Origin: Sphaerolaimus hirsutus
Lineage: Eukaryota > Nematoda > Chromadorea > Monhysterida > Sphaerolaimidae
DNA length: 64,000 nt
Direction: 5' to 3'
Assembly: GCA_964036195.1 (NCBI GenBank)
Contig: OZ038452.1
Span: 20,657,785-20,721,784 of the forward strand
The position numbers and the translations under genes are program-made. The notes under the pieces are model-generated. The model was given only the letters and a program-made list of their open reading frames with translations. It searched no databases and was not told the DNA's origin. Shown here in pieces: positions 44,101 through 54,068 of this stretch; within the stretch, counting starts at the first letter, position 1, and each line of letters begins with the position of its first letter.

Positions 44101-44313
44101 AGAGGACCATAGCTGCTAGTGGTAAACATAACTCTAGTACTGCAGCGGGCAACAAGAGCGTGCTCGCTGTTGGAGATGCGTCTAGCAATGATTCCTCCGA
44201 AGAAAAAAGGTTGGTCCGATTTGTGTTCTCATGTGGAATTTATGTATAAATACGCGATAGGTATTCATTTACCCCCGAATCTGTGTTTCAGATTTCGGGA
44301 CAGCGTATTGTGA
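32181..44313 (+). CDS. DCLRE1C: Artemis-type DNA nuclease (SNM1C, metallo-beta-lactamase/beta-CASP)
   Basis: Ten exons: 32181-32289, 32866-33082, 35334-35438, 37505-37680, 38248-38417, 38770-38858, 43322-43417, 43489-43640, 43999-44209, 44292-44313; 1347 nt, 448 residues in a single frame. The start MSTFNGRPDEFPWISIDRFD matches Artemis, and His33, His35, Asp37, His38 of SHAHSDH fall at the same numbers as in human Artemis. Further metal-site residues are in AGHCPGSVMF (His103) and YTGDFR (Asp124). Beta-CASP motifs are VYFDSTF (Asp154), IKPSMMWF and SSHSSLSE (His327). The family opens DNA hairpins and trims ends in non-homologous end joining in the nucleus. The protein has a short C-terminal tail (about 115 residues after the beta-CASP core) and a roughly 25-residue insertion encoded by exon 7. 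Introns 2 and 6 are long and carry other genes. Confidence 0.93.
32578..32826. mobile_element. hAT-like GGCGCC element in Artemis intron 1
   Basis: It is flanked by the perfect 8-bp duplication GTCGCCAC (32570-32577 and 32827-32834). The ends are TAGTGATGTGAAAAGCGCC and GGCGCTTTTACATCACTA. It is entirely GGCGCCAAGCGCCATGGCGC-type repeats without a separate core. Confidence 0.93.
33417..34951 (-). CDS. Cysteine-rich secreted protein nested antisense in Artemis intron 2
   Basis: Three minus-strand coding blocks are visible. Exon 1 (34951-34830) encodes a signal-peptide-like start (MRRNLRMHVTLASVLCCV) and the first cysteines. Exon 2 (34273 to about 34138) reads CASSWQRNGQWSGGATWCET and joins exon 1 in frame across a GT-AG intron. 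Exon 3 (about 33795-33417) reads LCCDRTSERGNSYCFDG, VSVHCHALENEPPRPDY, YKCDWDFCQPNGTNNWN and ends GRMHGT-stop. GC-rich codon use sets these blocks apart from the AT-rich intron. The splice between exons 2 and 3 does not close in frame with the best donor (CGC|GTCAGA), so either a weaker donor or a small extra exon is used. The cysteine pattern suggests an extracellular disulphide-rich domain like those of the two other secreted genes here. No function is assigned. Confidence 0.65.
33849..34076. repeat. Inverted-repeat element in intron 2 of the nested secreted gene
   Basis: CATGTGAACCCGCTCGGCAT at the left matches its inverse (ATGCCGAGCGGGTTCACATG) at the right. A CAGGGGTCTCC motif near 33893 links it to that family, though borders and duplication are unclear. 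A related half-copy is near 40640-40690 (GTCTACATGCTGAGCAGGTT). Confidence 0.6.
34324..34807. mobile_element. hAT-like CAGAGTTGTTA-family element in intron 1 of the nested secreted gene
   Basis: It is flanked by the perfect 8-bp duplication GTTTCTGC (34316-34323 and 34808-34815). The ends are CAGATTTGTTAAAAG and TTTTAACAACAATG. The arms alternate AAACGTAAATA and GTACTCG/CGAGTAC motifs. Other members are 44652-45157, 48659-49478 and 58492-59305. Confidence 0.88.
35439..37504. repeat. Artemis intron 3: GCATTTGAAACGG repeats and a CCCGATACCCGA element
   Basis: From about 35540 to 36160 the motif GCATTTGAAACGG or its inverse CACTTCAAATACTAG recurs, with inverted halves. From 36201 to 37215 lies a CCCGATACCCGA element with ends TAGGGTTGGAAACCCAACC and TTCCCTACCCTA and near-identical 8-mers at its borders (CCATCGGG and CCATCAGG). 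Its core matches the core of 20985-23165 (TTCCCACAGGTCAATCTTTC against a one-base variant). No gene is present. Confidence 0.82.
37737..38139. repeat. AAAACGTTTTTTAAACG-arm element in Artemis intron 4
   Basis: The ends are TAGGGATGGGAAAAAAACG and GGCCATCCCTA. The arms contain AACGTTTTTTAAACG and TTTAAAAACGGTTT, again self-complementary. The border octamers do not match, so either they have decayed or the ends are misplaced. Confidence 0.65.
38418..38769. other. Artemis intron 5: no feature beyond a short AGCTAAAGCT repeat
   Basis: The middle (38565-38632) iterates AGCTAAAGCTTCTGAGCTAA, and a C-rich stretch follows at 38680-38715. I see no gene or bounded element. Confidence 0.5.
38965..39044 (+). 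promoter_or_regulatory. U2 snRNA promoter block (copy 3)
   Basis: The 80 bp upstream of U2 copy 3 contain GCACTTATCACGATACGGTG, CGAACCCGCAAACTTCATG, the partial palindrome TGTTTCACGAAACA and CCAGTACCATCCC, in the same order as upstream of the other copies. Conservation defines it; the exact PSE is inferred. Confidence 0.65.
39045..39232 (+). ncRNA. U2 spliceosomal snRNA (copy 3)
   Basis: It starts ATCGCTTCTCGGCCTTTTGG and carries the branch-site region, a GATTTTTGGG Sm site and the conserved 3' stem-loops. One base of the GGAGCC segment after the Sm site differs (GGACC), and the nearby GTGCCCTGCC of the minus copies is GTCCCTGCC. It lies in Artemis intron 6 on the same strand as that gene. 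Confidence 0.95.
39300..39655. repeat. Decayed CCGTATTTCC-family element and following low-complexity sequence
   Basis: It starts with a long G run after TTTCGAGG and ends GGGTATTTCAGGATATACGG. The core matches 49000-49200 and 47830-47990 (ATAACACAGTCATTGTTTTT, AACATGTGTTCTGTGTTTCC). The next stretch, 39650-40080, contains ACTCACCCAAAATGTGGCTG and its inverse about 270 bp apart, a separate inverted repeat. Confidence 0.6.
40092..40555. mobile_element. hAT-like CAGGGGTCTCC element in Artemis intron 6
   Basis: It is flanked by the perfect 8-bp duplication CACCCCTG (40084-40091 and 40556-40563). The ends are CAGGGGTCTCC and GGAGACCCCTG. The left arm matches 8820-9299 closely (TTTTGGCCCTCGCGGG, GATAGATAGCTGAAAA). 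Confidence 0.92.
41028..41216 (+). ncRNA. U2 spliceosomal snRNA (copy 4)
   Basis: An apparently full-length copy with the standard 5' end, branch-site region, GATTTTTGGG Sm site and 3' stems. The upstream block has TTTCGCTCTCATCACGAAAC and TGTTTCGCGAAACA. It lies 1.98 kb after copy 3 in the same orientation, in Artemis intron 6. Confidence 0.95.
41321..42251. mobile_element. hAT-like GGCACCGGTGCC element (copy 2)
   Basis: It is flanked by the perfect 8-bp duplication GTCATGAC (41313-41320 and 42252-42259). The ends are TAGTGATGTTAAAGGCACCG and GGTGCCTTTACATCACTA. Each arm (about 200 bp) is degenerate GGCACCG. The core (41530-42020) is AT-rich and unique. It inserted about 100 bp after the end of U2 copy 4. 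Confidence 0.93.
42260..42567. mobile_element. hAT-like GGAAAACGG element directly abutting copy 2 of the GGCACC family
   Basis: The ends are TAGGGTGTCAACAAATTTTT and GGAAATTTGACACCCTA. The flanking octamers are GTCATGAC (42252-42259) and GTCATGAT (42568-42575). The body iterates GGAAAACGGAAACGGAAA and TTTTTGCACTTGCC. Unlike its neighbours the repeats keep one orientation. Confidence 0.9.
43048..43121 (+). pseudogene. U2 snRNA pseudogene fragment
   Basis: A piece of U2 promoter (GTTTCACGAAACATCCAGTA) is followed by CTATTGGTTGCACTG, joined straight to GCTGGGAACGGCCCACGCCC. The first 60 bases of U2, the Sm site and stem III are missing, so it cannot make a functional RNA. Confidence 0.75.
43660..43939. 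mobile_element. CAGGGGTCTCC-family element in Artemis intron 8
   Basis: The borders are ATTTGGAT (43652-43659) and ATTTGTAT (43940-43947), 7 of 8 identical. The ends are CAGGGTGTCTTGAATTTC and AAACCCCTG. The interior matches the left half of 8820-9299 (GCAAATCGATCCTCCGGAGG). Subtracting it leaves an intron of 70 bp. Confidence 0.82.
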
Positions 44314-44651
44314 AGCGCACGATGTACACATTTCTTCACACGGGTTGCTCTTATACTAACGCCTAACAAGCTTTATCTTTGTATTTGTGTGACAGAAATT
44401 TCTTTGTTTAACACTCCAATTTTAAGCGATATTGAATTGACATTTACTAATAAGCTGAATTACGATTCATCATATGATATTATCTCACTGGTTTTTATCT
44501 ATTGTGGGATCTTCATAAATATCAGGCTGGAAATGATCTTTGTCGACTTTTTGTTCAATGAAATCCACCAGCACTTTGCTGGTTATGTTGTTTTATTATA
44601 ACATCATTCAAATATGCCAGATCACTCACATCATAATTTTTTCCAGTGTTG

Positions 44652-45157
44652 CATAGTTGTTTAAACGTATTTACTTTTACTCCCTAAATACGTATACTCG
44701 AGTACCGAGTAAATATGTTTACGTTTCCTCTGAAAAAAGTTTTTGTACTCGCTTCTTTTCTACTTTTTGTACTCGAGTACAGAAAACGTCTTTTAGATAG
44801 GGTGCTTCTAGGCATAAAAGAGTGAAAAAAGCTTTAAAAATACGGGAAAAATGGCAAAAATTGGTATATATTTAGACAAAAATAGCTGAAAATATGAAAA
44901 AAGCATATGAACTAATGAATTTGAGGGTGAAAATGTGCAAATAAGTATTAAGATCGAAGATTTTAATGAAAATTGTGGAAAAAATTTCAAAAAATCCTCA
45001 CATTCAGTTTTCCGGGGGGAAGTACGTTTACTCACATTTACTCGTGAGTAAAAGTAAAAAATTTACCTTACGTTTTCTGTATGCTGGGGGTGAGTAAAAA
45101 GAAATACTTTACTTTTACGTATACTTTGAAAAAAGTTCAGAACTTTTAACAACTCTG
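44652..45157. mobile_element. hAT-like CAGAGTTGTTA-family element
   Basis: It is flanked by the perfect 8-bp duplication CAGTGTTG (44644-44651 and 45158-45165). The ends are CATAGTTGTTTAAACG and TTTTAACAACTCTG. The arms carry ACGTATACTCGAGTACCGAG and related palindromes. Confidence 0.9.
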
Positions 45158-45193
45158 CAGTGTTGTTGCAGGCCCAACAACCTAATATCACTA

Positions 45194-46278
45194 GGGTTGG
45201 CACTCAATTTTTTATAACTGATTTTTTTATAAAAAAATCTGATTTAAAAAAATCACAGGGTGGAAACTGATTTTAATTTTGTTAAATAAAAATTAAAAAT
45301 TTCTGGTAGACTTGCACTAGGTATTTTGCAATTTTTTGCACGCAAGCGCGCAATTTCCAATACACATTACCATTGGTGGATTTTTCATGGGTTTTGGGGC
45401 ATTTTTAGTGTAAAAGATTGCATTTATTCATGCTATGGTGTAATAATAAACCGTGATATGATAGTGTAGTATATAATATCCAGCCAATGTGCTCCCACAT
45501 ACTGCTACAGTGTGTAGCATCACTGTCAATGTATTAGTCTTCTCTTACAACCTTATTTAAGCACTATTCCAAACTGAACTTTAGTTTAAGTCATGAACAT
45601 TCGACAAAAAGCGATATACGTAATAAGTCAAGTAAAATGGATATTTTTGAAAGAAATCACTGCTTAATATGCTATCCCATGACTCCACAGTCATAATATG
45701 ACCACAATAGACATAACAATACATTGTCTGACACTTAACATACACATATATTTTTCTCTATACACCCATTTTTGGCGATGTTAACAAAAACCTGATTTTA
45801 ATTTTAAAAATCAAAAAAAAATTGATTAAAAAAAATCAAGGCGTTTAAAAAAAATTGATTTTTTCCAACATTAAACCTCACTATTGTCATTCTTACACAG
45901 CCGCACCACTACAACTTCCTGCAACGCTTATATAACTGATAAAATGTATTCGTATCTTACCATAATGCACCAAACAAACAAAATTCGACAAAAATTTGAT
46001 TATTCAGCCTGGTAAATAAGATTTAGATGCATTAACGACTACCGTATTTCCTCGAAATAATCGGGCATAGCCCCTGTTCTAACGTAACAAGTCATTGTTT
46101 TTAACGTGTGTTTTGCAGTGCCCGGATCACAAACCGCATCTATTGTCATTAACGTTACACTCAACACTCATTACACTCAATTTGGAGGAGGGGTATTTCG
46201 AGGGGGGGGGGCTAGTGAATTCATAGTGGCCATTTTGAGGGGGTATTTCGAGACGGGGGGTATTTCGAGGAAATGCGG
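45194..46278. repeat. Second TAGGGTTGGCACT element followed by a CCGTATTTCC element
   Basis: From 45194 to about 45873 the sequence repeats the plan and the core of 1097-1804 (TAGGTATTTTGCAATTTTTT, ACATTACCATTGGTGG). Its border octamers, AATATCAC and AACCTCAC, are 6 of 8 identical. A CCGTATTTCC element follows at 46042-46278, bounded by TA. Its right end is 18 bp from the stop codon of the next gene. Confidence 0.8.
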
Positions 46279-46296
46279 TATTTAACAAAAATATGA

Positions 46297-49200
46297 TCAT
46301 CTTACAATGTGCACTTCTCTGAAGTGCTGCGCAATTAACAACGACAACGCTAGAAATCTAAGTATATCATGGCTCTTCATCAGTGTGCCAAGTGCGCTAA
46401 TAATTTGCGCGGCACCGTTCGAATGCACGGTCACCCAAATGCTGGCCTCGGGCGTTTCCCCCGGCTTGAAGTAGTGCCACGTGGACGTGGCATCGTCTTT
46501 GGTGTCTGGCACACTGGTCAGCTCATCGTGCACTCCGCTGGTGCTGTGGTCCAACCGCTTGGTGGTGTGCCGCACGCTGCTCGATTGTTTGGTGGCCACC
46601 GTGGGCGGCGGCTTGGAGTTTGTCCGCGCCGTCTTGCTGCTGCTGCTGCCGCCGTTGGCCACGTGCGGCTGCGTGGCGACGAAGTCGCGCCGCTTGGCCG
46701 TGCCGCGGTTGCACCGGTCCGCGCCGCGGCAGCAGCACAGCTGGCCGTCGTAGAAGCGCTCGGGTGTCTGCGACTGTGTTGTCTTGCGCGTTCTTGTTGT
46801 AGAGTGGTTGATTAATAATGATGGCGAATTCTCTTGAAAAAAGTTTTTAAATTTCAAGTGTTATTTTTTTAAACGGCTTCGAATTTCGCTTTTCTTTCGA
46901 AAACAATTTTTACGAATTTTTTAAATTTTTTTTTGCATAAAATTTTGGTATTATCGAAGTTTCTGGTGAATTTTTTCAAGCTATTACAGCCTTCCAAGCT
47001 ATTACCGTAGCTTTTTGCAATTTTTGTTCTGGTACTATGGATCTATGGGAGATGACGTAATCATCACCTGAAATATGCATTTTCAACTAAAAATACCAAC
47101 AAAAAAAAAATCGAAAACACTTAGTATTTCCAAAAAAATTTTGAAAAATATAATTGGGGTGAAATAAAAATGTGTTTTAGGGGTGAAATAAAAATTCAAA
47201 AACTCCAAAAAAAATCGAAAATTCGATTAAGTTTTCGAATTTTCGTTTTGCCATCGCCATTGACGAATCAGACTCCACCCTTACCGTGTGGAGTATGCTG
47301 AAGCAGGCGGCGTCTGGCGACTGCTTGTCGCCGTGACGCGTGCCCTTGGCCGCGTGCTGGGGGTCGTGCATGAGCGTGGCGCACGAGCGCACGAAGAACG
47401 GCCGCATGTTGGCCCAGCGCGCGTCGGCCACCTCCTTCCACAGGTCCAGCGTCGAGTGGATCTGCGTCTGGCAGCCGCGCCACGCGCCGCGGCCCTGCGG
47501 CGCTCGTGACTCGCCCGACGCCGTGTCAGAGTACTGTTGGGTTGAAATAGTGGGGTTTTGGAATCGTGTAGATTGACATTGTGGGTCCCAATTTTGATAG
47601 GGTTACAGAGATAATGTGCATTTACTGCCGCGTTTATGTATTGTTTGAATGCCGTTGATAACACAAGAAATGTAGATGTGGTCTAAAGTGGCTATTACCG
47701 GGATTTACCGTATCTCCTCGAAATACCCCCCCCCCTTCGAAATACCCCCCCTCAAAATGGACACTATGAACTTATAACCCCCCTCGAAATACCCCCCCCC
47801 CCAAATATAGTGTATAGAGGACGTAAATGACAAAAGCTACGATTTGATCCGGGAAACTCAGAATACACGTTAAAAACAATGACTGTGTTATGTTAGAACA
47901 GGGTTTATACCGTCTAGGTTCTTATATAAGTCTTATACATGGCCGTTCTTGTTGAATTTTTCGACGTCTGTGCACGTTACATACAACAATTCAGTACTGG
48001 GATTTTAAAAAATTTCTGGCGAAATAATAACCCCCCCTCGAAATACCCCCCTCGTTTAACCCCCCCTCAAAATTCTCACTCTGCAAAAATAAACCCCCTG
48101 GGGGTATTTTGAGGAAATACAGTACATATTTAAAAAACTGCAGTTTAACTTTTCAGTAGGTGTCAGTTATGACTGGGGTGGGCTTTGTTAGCATGAGCAG
48201 TCAGTGCAGATGGGACCAAGCTGCTCATTCAAAGTATGTCTACTGGAATTGGTCGAAATAAAGTGTCAGAATCGTGGATTCTGACACGATGAAGCTTTGG
48301 CTGCACTATTTTTAAAAGCTTACTTGCTTACTATGGTTCAAACGATATATCACATCGAATATCGGTTATCGACCATTTTTAATATCGAATATCGAAATTG
48401 AAAATTTTGAAAAATATCGAATATCGATATTGAATATCGATGATTTTTTCGATATATCGAACATGTATTGTGGCCCTAATTAAAGTTATTATTTTCATGT
48501 TGAGATATTTGTGATTGATCTGATTTACTTATTGTATTTTATTTGATGAGTAAAAGTACAATATTTGTAATGGCATTTTTGTTGGAGTGCTAAATTTGAA
48601 GCCTGAAAATGCTGATATGGTATTTTTTGCAACATGCATTAAGCAGTTCGGTTATAAGCAGAGTTGTTAAAAGGTACGTACGTTTACTCGAAAAATACGC
48701 GTACGCGAGTACGCGGTAAATACGTTTACATATACTTTTAGAAAAAGTAACGTACTCACATGTACGCGTACATTTTTGAAGCATACGCGTAAAGAAAATG
48801 TATTTCTGAGAATGAAATGTGGGACATTATTTATAAGGTGACTACACTGCAATGTACTCTATTTCCTCGAAACCACCCCCCCCCCGGGCTAGGGGGTGAT
48901 TCTTTCATAGTGCAAATTTTGAGGGTGGTTAAACAATAACGGGTATTTCGAGGGATGTTATTACTTCGCCAGAATTTTTCCGAACTCTCAGTACTAATCT
49001 CAGTACTGTTTGTAACATACGCCGAGGTGGAAAAATGCAGCAATAAGCACGATATACATATAAGATTTAAATACCTAAGTATGTAAATAGAAAAGATGAC
49101 ATAAACCCTGTTCTAGCGTGATGCAGTCATTGTTTTAACGTGTGTCCTGCATTTCACAAAACACAACCTGAACGTTTTGATATTTAAGTTCTCGTTACAC

Positions 49201-52200
49201 TCAATTGGGGGGGGGGGTTCAATGGGGGGTCTATTAGGTAATTCGTAGTTGCCATTTTGAGAGGGGGGGTGGTAAATATCCCTACCCAGTTCTACATATT
49301 CTATGACGAAAAGTGCTCACTTTTGCCTTTTTCTGGGAAACAAATTTGTACTCACATTTACGCGTACGTACGAGTAAAAAAAAGTATTTTACGTTTTCTA
49401 TACTTTCTGATGAGTAAAATAAAAATACTTTACGCTTACATATACTTTTTAAAAAGTTCAGTAATTCTAACAACTCTGGTTATAAGTATGAACTGTCTTG
49501 TCTACCAATTGTTGTTTGCCTGATAAACTTTGATTCATCATGTTTTTCTTCCATTTTCTACTTTTAACTGATGTAAACCTTTTTAAAATCACTTGTACGA
49601 TTCACATTTCAGTAAAAAGATGATTAACCATGTGCTCAACCACATGAAAATACAATATGCCGCTTGAAATTTGCCTTGCTATACCAAAAGCAAATTGCAA
49701 TATCGAATATCGAAAATATCTAATATCGAAAATATCGAATGGGCCTCCACACGCTAGTTGACATCGCATTTCAGAGTCAACTCAGAGTCAACTAGTGTTT
49801 CAGTTGACGCAATCACTCACCACTTGACTTTTTTAAAAGAGCATACGCGTTAACCCATATTTTTGGCATTTAGCTCATGTATTTCATTGAAAAAGTCAAC
49901 TGGAAAAATCCATTCTCAGAAATGAGTTGACCCTGCTTTCTACGATGCAGTTTGTGTGATTTAAAGAGTGTTATGTGATAAACCATAATTAATCTGATTT
50001 TTTGACACCTAATTATCATATATTGTGTGAAGCATAACCAAATGAAAAATTATTTTCATGTTCCATATTCAATAATTTTTTATCATTTACATGTGTGAAT
50101 GCTTGTTAATTAGATAGTTGTTTCATGTACTATAAATGTCTGTGAATTTTTCTGTAGTAATTATCATTTGTAATAAAATTTTTTGAAAGAATAAAAAATC
50201 TTTTTCTTTAAATGGAAATTTATTTTTCATCACACAACACGGAATCATATCATAATGCCAACATAACCAAATGAAAGGCGAAAGAAACGCTAACACAGCA
50301 GTATTTTTTTTGAAAGAATCACATAACATAAAAGAAAGATATGAATTTTTCAATATTTCAAACTTCAATAATTTTAAAAAGTTTTCCTGGCAAGTTATGA
50401 CAGCACTGAATGTGAAATTTGATATACTAAGACTATTGAAGCAAGTAACACAAGAAATTTCAAAAAACGGCAGCTTTTTCAATTTTTAACACCTAAATAT
50501 CTAACTCTGAAAAAAATTGATGAGTTGACACTGACAGTTTACGAAAATATGTCAACTGATTCATTTCACCTAGAAATGGATCAGTTGACATAACTTTTAA
50601 ATCTGACTCATTAACTCAGAAATCTTGCCAGTATACAGTCTTTTTGTATTAAAAAAAAACATAATTAATTAACATAAAAAATTAAATTAAATAAGGAAAA
50701 AAATTTTGAAATATAAATAAAAAAGTTATAAAAATAGGAAGAGAAAAATAATAATAAAAATTATAAAATTCATAAATAAAAAGTAATTATAATATGAAAT
50801 AATAATATCAAAAATTATACAATTCAAGTAAAAATATAAAAAAATTAGTAAAAATTAAAATGAAAACAATAAAATTTATTTAAAAAAATAAAAATAATTG
50901 AAAAATAAAAAATAGATAAAATACCCATAAAAATAAATATAATAAAACTTTAAGAAGAAAAAAACAATTTAAAAAAATGGACATTAAAATATAAGTAAAA
51001 ACATTTAAAACAAATAAAAAAATAAAATTTAAATAAAAATAATTTAAAAAATAATAATAATATAGCAAAAAGTAAAAGTGTAAAAATAAATTTAAGGATG
51101 CACATACTGCACACACAAATCAGCACTTGCAGAAATGAACAGAATCACCAAGTAGTGTCCCTTGTGATAGTAATATCTGGTGCAGCTACCTCTGCATCAA
51201 CAAAATCAGAACATTAGTATTGAAAAGCATTGTTTACTGAACACATGAAGTGTAGAAAAAAATTTGAAGTTGACAAAATGTTTATGTAGCTTATGTCAAT
51301 ATGCGTATGCACTCATAGTATACAAAAAACGCGATGTCAACTGACTTGGAAATTTTGAACAAAAAAAATTCTCACACTTTTTTGAACTGTTCCTTTGCAA
51401 AAAGTTCTTCTATGAAAGATGCGCATTATTTTTCTCTATGTGTACCTAAAATTTCGTGCAAATAGAATGTAAATTGGATAAATAAAGTTACTTTTGGAAA
51501 GTCGGCGAGCGCTGAGTCAACTGCCGGAAATACGCACTTTTGCATACGTTTTTTGACGTTTTCATACGATTTTGGGTACTTGACATCATACGCACAACAC
51601 TTGTGTCAACTGAAATGAAAAAAAACGTATACTAGCGTACGCAGCGTACACTTTCAGCTCAGTTGACATTTTCGATCATGATTTTCACTTTTATTGAAAC
51701 TTTTGAAACAGCCAAAAAGTCAATTCAATGAACACTGTAAATGAAAATGTCAACTGCAAATGTAAACACAGATTAGTTGACATTTACGGTTGCATGTTGT
51801 CATTTATGTTGCTTAAAGTTATATTTATAGATTGAAAATGTCAACTTATATAAGTTTGAGTGTGTGTGTAAGTGGTTGGCTCCACCTCATAATTGAAAAA
51901 TAGGGCCCACACAGGCTAGTTGACATTGACACCAAATGTAAAGTTCCAAACCAAACTGATCCCCATTCAAAGCTTGCTTTCAGGAATTGAAAAGCAAGCT
52001 TTGGATTGCGACAGGAAACAGTTGACATTTTCTGTCGTTGTCAAGTAGCCTGTGTGGGGCATGGTAGTGAAGTAAACAATATATAAGTTGACATTTTATA
52101 GACTAATCCATTCTTAACTCTATTGATACTTTCAGGAGAGTGGCAGCAGTGGGCGGTGTCTGAAGTGAAATGGCTTGAATGTTTTCTGGAATTAGTGGTT

Positions 52201-54068
52201 TTGTTTGGTATTTTGCGATGATTTTTGAGTATTTTTGAATTTTTGGAAAGATTTGAATGTGCTTGTTTTTATAATAATTTGGAAACTTTTTGTTTTGTTG
52301 TTAATAGTAAATAGATAGCAGATATGAATTCTTTGTTAGACACAAAAATGCAACTTTTAAAGAATAACTAAATTTTGAATTTTTTTTACCTTGAATTTTC
52401 AAAAAAAAAATTTCAAAAAGTTGTGTCAAAAGCTGTAAATTTTTTTTGAAAATATGCAAAAATGCAACAATTAAAGTTTTCATGTTTGCTATTTTCAATC
52501 TCCAAATTGTTCAAGTTTAAAATGAATCTCCTCTTCTTTTTTTTTCTTACAAATTTTTTGATATGTAAAGATTATCTGGTTCAAAAATTTTTAAGTTGTC
52601 AGTCAACCCAAGTATTCTGTTGTTAAATTTTTATTTTATACAAATTGTGTCTGGAAACAACAGTAAATTACATGAAATATAAAGCAACATTTAAAAGGCA
52701 ACAATACATCACTATCACATGAAAAAATACATCACTATCACCACTTTCATCATTAACCTTTCAAGTTATCCTATTTTGGCAATTCAAAATAAAAGTACTG
52801 CAAATTGTGTATGCGTATGCAAGAAAACATGAAAAAATACATCACTATCACCACATTTCATCATTAACTTTTGAAGTTATCCAATTTTGGCAATTCAAAA
52901 TGAATAAATTGTGTACGCGTACGCAAACATTTGTATAAGTACGCAAAAAAACATACGCGTACGTTTTTCTGCGTTCGCGTATGCCAAAAAAACATATGCG
53001 TACGCAAAAAAACATACGCGTATGCTTTAGTTGACTCGGCCAGTGACACAAATATCTGTACTGCCCAAATTTACTAGTTGACATTATCACTAGTGTGTAC
53101 GTTGTCAACTAGAGTCAACTGAGAAAAATTTCAGTTGTCTCTGAGTTGACATTTTACATGGGAAAAATGCGATGTCAACTAGCGTGTGGAGGCCCAATAT
53201 CGAAAATATTGAATATCGAAAATATCGAATATCGAAAATATCAAATATCGAGCATTTTTTCATATCGAATATCGATATCGAGGTTCCATATCGTATCGAT
53301 ATCGAATATCGAGTTTCAGAAAAAAAATCGAATATCGATATCGAGAAGTCATATCGTTCTAACCCTATTGCTTACTAATGCTATCGCATGCAAGGACGTA
53401 ACCGGGGGGGGGGGGGGGTACTTTTCTAAATCTTCCTCAATTCCCAGGATGAATTCCGTGCGGTGTGGTTAAGCAGTAATTTTCAAATACTGAAAAGAAA
53501 CACTCACGTTGAACTGCAGAGTGTAGCACCAGGCATCGCGACACGGTTGAAAGTGGTCCGACGACGTTGTTGACCACATGTCGTTGTGGCACGTTTGCAC
53601 GTTGTTTGTGCTACGTTCGTTGAGAACGTTGTAGTTGCAGTAGTCCTGAAATTTGGACACGTTGGGAGGCCACGGTGCTCCTATAAGAAAGGTGTTCAGG
53701 AAATCACTGACTGTATTGCAGCAGCACCTGGTACCTCCGTCCACGCAGTACACGCCCTTCTCATCGTCGCGCCCGTCGCTCAAGCTCCACGAATCGCCGG
53801 CCGCATTGTTCGGCGTGCACCAGTCGCGCTCGGCGCACCCGTAGTAGCCGGTGCCGGTGTCGAGCACGCACACTCCGGTGGCGCCGGTCGCGTGGCACAC
53901 GCCCTGCGGTGCAATGCGGTCGAGTGCTCACCGTACTTTGAGTGGTCCGGTACGGTCAACTTTGCGGCCCACCTTGGTGTAATGCGCGCAGTGCAGCGCG
54001 TCGCCGTAGTGCACGCCGAACGGCCACAGCGAGGCGGCTATCAGCAGCGCAAACTCCTCCAATGTCAT
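46297..54068 (-). CDS. Cysteine-rich secreted, possibly GPI-anchored protein with extracellular receptor-like modules
   Basis: Four minus-strand exons: 54068-53973, 53903-53508, 47533-47285, 46773-46297. All are phase-0 GT-AG junctions; 405 residues. Exon 1 encodes a signal-like start (MTLEEFALLIAASLWPFGVH). Exon 2 has a cysteine array (LHCAHYTK|GVCHATGATGVC, YYGCAERDWC, RCCCNTVSDF). Exon 3 ends AACFSILHT, continuing in exon 4 as LCCCRGADRCNRG, a CCC...CN signature seen in extracellular domains of the Ly6/activin-receptor type. The rest of exon 4 is Ser/Thr/Lys-rich, and the last 20 residues include a hydrophobic run (ILRFLALSLLIAQHF) that may be a weak GPI signal. There is no kinase or transmembrane domain, so it is not itself a receptor kinase. 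Intron 2 (6 kb) consists of nested transposons. Domain identity is inference; exon structure is well supported. Confidence 0.72.
47708..48122. mobile_element. CCGTATCTCCTCGAAATACCC element
   Basis: It is bounded by TA on both sides; ends are CCGTATCTCCTCG and GAGGAAATACAG. The core contains GTTAAAAACAATGACTGTG, shared with other family members in either orientation. Confidence 0.8.
48659..49478. mobile_element. CAGAGTTGTTA-family element carrying a CCGTATTTCC-type insertion
   Basis: It is flanked by the perfect 8-bp duplication GTTATAAG (48651-48658 and 49479-49486). The ends are CAGAGTTGTTAAAAGG and TTCTAACAACTCTG. The arms use GTACGCGTACG-type repeats. A decayed CCGTATTTCC-type element (about 48856-49274) lies inside. 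Confidence 0.92.
49741..53195. mobile_element. 3.45-kb AAT-flanked GGGCCTCCACACGC element
   Basis: The ends are GGGCCTCCACACGCTAGTTG and the exact inverse (CAACTAGCGTGTGGAGGCCC), continuing inward as ACATCGCAT. AAT precedes and follows it. The interior repeatedly contains AGTTGACA or TGTCAACT, blocks of ACGCGTACGCAAAAAAACAT (51600-51660, 52910-53030), an A-rich stretch of about 450 bp (50640-51090), and a nested shorter relative at 51903-52060 (GGGCCCACACAGGCTAG). I see no transposase-like frame; the longest frames are short and AT-driven. Confidence 0.88.

Larger units (their letters stand above)
48332..53367. mobile_element. CGATATCG-family hAT-like element enlarged to 5 kb by nested insertions
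   Basis: It is flanked by the perfect 8-bp duplication TTGCTTAC (48324-48331 and 53368-53375). The ends are TATGGTTCAAACGATATAT and ATATCGTTCTAACCCTA. The arms at 48340-48465 and at 49690-49740 plus 53196-53360 are CGATATCGAATATCG repeats. It contains the elements 48659-49478 and 49741-53195. No transposase frame is visible anywhere in the composite. Confidence 0.9.

Noticed and set aside
46369..46815. 148-residue plus-strand frame with Arg/Ala/His-rich content
   Set aside because: It is the complement of exon 4 of the cysteine-rich gene, which has the consistent splice phase.
50640..51090. A-rich tract as a possible centromeric or matrix attachment sequence
   Set aside because: It lies wholly inside the 3.45-kb transposon and has no regular period.
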